14,041 nucleotides of DNA from Gammaproteobacteria bacterium UBA6173 (GTDB lineage Bacteria; Pseudomonadota; Gammaproteobacteria; Pseudomonadales; Pseudohongiellaceae). Shown here one piece after another: positions 12,668 through 14,041 of this stretch (within the stretch, counting starts at the first letter, position 1; every line of letters starts with the position of its first letter). The translations under genes were made by a program, and so were the position numbers. The notes under the pieces were generated by a model, which searched no databases, was not told where the DNA came from, and was given only the letters and a program-made list of their open reading frames with translations. The stretch spans positions 1 to 14,041 of the forward strand of contig DITX01000073.1 of NCBI GenBank assembly GCA_002422225.1, given 5' to 3'.

Positions 12668-13336
12668 TTATCGATCTGCCTCCATTAACGTTATCAAGGC
12701 AGGCCAGACAGTTCCCACAATCATGGGCTGGGCCTCAGGCGTTGGATGAATACCATCATCCTGCATCAGTGCTGCGTTTTCAGCGATTCCAACCAGTAGA
12801 AACGGAATCAGCTCAAGGCCATATTGTTCAGCTAATTCAGTGTACTGCGCATAAAACGGACCGGTATATCGTGGCCCATAGTTGGGTGGAATCTGTATGC
12901 CGGCCAAGAGCACCTGAGCGCCGCTGCGTTGACTGAGTTCGATCATTTCTGCAAGATTTTGCCGGATGGTGGGTACCGGCAAACCACGCAAACCATCGTT
13001 TCCTCCCAGTTCGAGAATAACAATATCCGGCTGCGTACTGCTTAACATCGCCGGCAGCCGCGCCAGCCCTCCGGCAGTTGTTTCGCCGCTGACACTGCCG
13101 TTGACTACCCGCCAATGGTGTTTGCCTTCAGTGTTGAGTTTTTCTTGCAGTAACGCCACCCAACCCTGCTGCTCTTCCATGCGGTAGCTGGCGCTCAGGC
13201 TGTCGCCCCACACTAGGATGACCGAATCGGCTGGTTCCCGGGCTGAGGTAGAGGGGACAATAAACAGTATCAGCACCAGCGTGAGTGCCGGCAACAATTG
13301 GAATCGAACAAGTTCTTGAAAAGATTTGTTAATCAT
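12668..13336 (-). CDS. tesA: Periplasmic SGNH-hydrolase arylesterase/thioesterase I/lysophospholipase L1
   Basis: 222 residues from the ATG at 13336. An SGNH/GDSL hydrolase acting on acyl esters and thioesters. Residues 1-32 form a signal peptide (hydrophobic LLPALTLVLILFIV, cleavage after TSA), so the enzyme is periplasmic. Block I is GDSLSAS with Ser46 as nucleophile; block II is VNGSVSGETTAGG; block III is LELGGNDGLRG; block V is DDGIHPTPEAQ with the catalytic Asp-His pair. These match E. coli TesA in order and spacing. A TTG at 13348 would add four residues, but neither start has a good Shine-Dalgarno, and the ATG gives a normal signal peptide. Divergent from the YbbA-type ATPase, the same arrangement as tesA/ybbA in E. 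coli. Confidence 0.93.
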   Translation of the reverse strand: MINKSFQELVRFQLLPALTLVLILFIVPSTSAREPADSVILVWGDSLSASYRMEEQQGWVALLQEKLNTEGKHHWRVVNGSVSGETTAGGLARLPAMLSSTQPDIVILELGGNDGLRGLPVPTIRQNLAEMIELSQRSGAQVLLAGIQIPPNYGPRYTGPFYAQYTELAEQYGLELIPFLLVGIAENAALMQDDGIHPTPEAQPMIVGTVWPALITLMEADR

Positions 13337-13363
13337 AAGTCGATACAATGCACTTTTAAGGCG

Positions 13364-13391
13364 ATACCAAGACAGCAGGCGCAGCTGTCAA
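13364..13391 (-). promoter_or_regulatory. Candidate tesA promoter
   Basis: On the - strand a perfect TTGACA -35 (13386-13391) is followed after 16 bases by TGGTAT (13364-13369), a mediocre -10. The predicted transcript would begin about 20 bases before the ATG at 13336. A perfect inverted repeat fills the spacer, which suggests regulation. Confidence 0.45.
13371..13389. repeat. Perfect inverted repeat, candidate operator in the tesA promoter
   Basis: GACAGC-AGGCGCA-GCTGTC, six-base arms with a 7-base spacer. It lies between and over the candidate -35 and -10 elements of tesA, and about 190 bases from the divergent ATPase start, where a dimeric repressor would block tesA. The regulator is not identifiable; the orientation of the arms is not that of a LexA box. 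Confidence 0.45.
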
Positions 13392-13565
13392 AGTTGAAAA
13401 CAAAATGTAGATTAAGGGTAATGTGTATACGAAGTGACTGCAATCCCGGTTTTGTGTGAACTGTGCCACTGGGCCGGTACGTACAAGGTGTGATACAGCT
13501 GTTAACCGTAACATCTTTTATTTCCGGGATTCCGGCCCACGATATCAAGCAGGAGCAAGCACGGC

Positions 13566-14041
13566 ATGACAAGCATGGTTGAGGCACGGCATTTGTGCAA
13601 ACGCGTTACTACCAGTGAAGGGGAGCTTGTAATTCTCAGCGATATCAATCTGAGCATTAATGCAGCTGAGACCGTTGCTATTGTTGGGGCGTCAGGTTCG
13701 GGAAAGTCAACGCTGCTAGGTCTGATGGCGGGGCTGGACAGTGCCAGCAGTGGCGATATGTTGTTGGATGGACAGAATCTCAGCACCATGGATGAGGAGC
13801 AGCGTGCGCGATTACGAGGGCAATCGGTGGGGTTTGTTTTCCAGTCTTTCCAGTTGCTGCCCAGTCTCACTGCACTTGAAAACGTCATGTTGCCTATCGA
13901 ATTGAAAAATGACCGCAATGCCCGGCAGAAAGCCGCGCAGCTGTTGCAGCGAGTGGGTCTTGAGGCGCGAGTGACGCATTATCCCAACCAGCTTTCGGGA
14001 GGCGAGCAGCAAAGGGTGGCAATTGCGCGCGCATTTGCTTC
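13566..14041 (+). CDS. ybbA: ABC transporter ATP-binding protein, YbbA/LolD-like (cut by window end)
   Basis: The N-terminal 158 residues of an ABC ATPase, open to the window edge. Seen: Walker A GASGSGKST (41-49); the Q-loop VFQSFQLLPSLTALENV with Gln93; and the ABC signature LSGGEQQR (143-150). Walker B and the switch His lie beyond the window. The wording is that of the MacB/LolD/YbbA group, which pairs with FtsX-like permeases and drives lipoprotein or envelope-related mechanotransmission rather than solute import. The divergent tesA neighbour points to YbbA specifically, and a YbbP-like permease gene would be expected next. The ATG at 13566 has AGGAG at 13551-13555, a slightly long 10-base spacing; an in-frame ATG at 13575 is too far from it. 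Confidence 0.92.
   Translation, partial: MTSMVEARHLCKRVTTSEGELVILSDINLSINAAETVAIVGASGSGKSTLLGLMAGLDSASSGDMLLDGQNLSTMDEEQRARLRGQSVGFVFQSFQLLPSLTALENVMLPIELKNDRNARQKAAQLLQRVGLEARVTHYPNQLSGGEQQRVAIARAFA

Noticed and set aside
1..14041. CRISPR arrays, tRNA/rRNA genes, insertion sequences, integrases or toxin-antitoxin genes.
   Set aside because: Looked for on both strands; no repeat-spacer pattern, cloverleaf, transposase or related motif was seen.

Overview
The window looks like a chromosomal segment of a heterotrophic, probably marine gammaproteobacterium. The signs are moderate GC, two large TonB-dependent receptors with long disulfide-bearing loops, a CobB-type sirtuin, a YbfF-type esterase, and the divergent tesA/ybbA pair known from gammaproteobacteria. 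The exact lineage cannot be fixed from sequence alone; a Cellvibrionales/Halieaceae-like or Alteromonadales-like organism is my inference. The first ~134 bases are different. They are about 67% GC by hand count, encode an internal slice of a transaldolase, and stop abruptly at an AT-rich stretch. This is most simply a chimeric contig end or an abrupt recombination junction.

Layout. 1-~134: transaldolase fragment. 224-3025 (+): TonB-dependent receptor 1, followed by an intrinsic terminator. 3188-4765 (+): TPR-sulfotransferase, overlapping by 8 bases a hotdog-fold acyl-CoA thioesterase (4758-5156, +). 5186-5225: a strong bidirectional terminator separating these from the convergent TonB-dependent receptor 2 (5258-8170, -). 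8187-8486: a ~300-base non-coding stretch. 8487-9209 (-): cobB. Divergent from it is a tightly packed run on the + strand: Bcp-type peroxiredoxin (9370-9846), YbfF-like alpha/beta hydrolase (9864-10646), a Bacteroidetes-like PdxJ (10643-11404) and an MFS transporter (11394-12656). Convergent to this run is tesA (12668-13336, -), and divergent from tesA is a YbbA-type ABC ATPase that runs off the window end.

How the genes fit together. The two receptors are outer-membrane importers of unknown substrates and appear to be separate transcription units. The overlapping sulfotransferase and thioesterase are almost certainly co-translated, which suggests work on a shared acyl or hydroxylated substrate; this pair is the most interesting and least described part of the window. 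The bcp-ybfF-pdxJ-MFS run is probably one operon joining peroxide defence, an esterase, vitamin B6 synthesis and a carboxylate-type transporter. The tesA/ybbA pair shares a short divergent promoter region with a perfect 6-7-6 inverted repeat over the likely tesA promoter.
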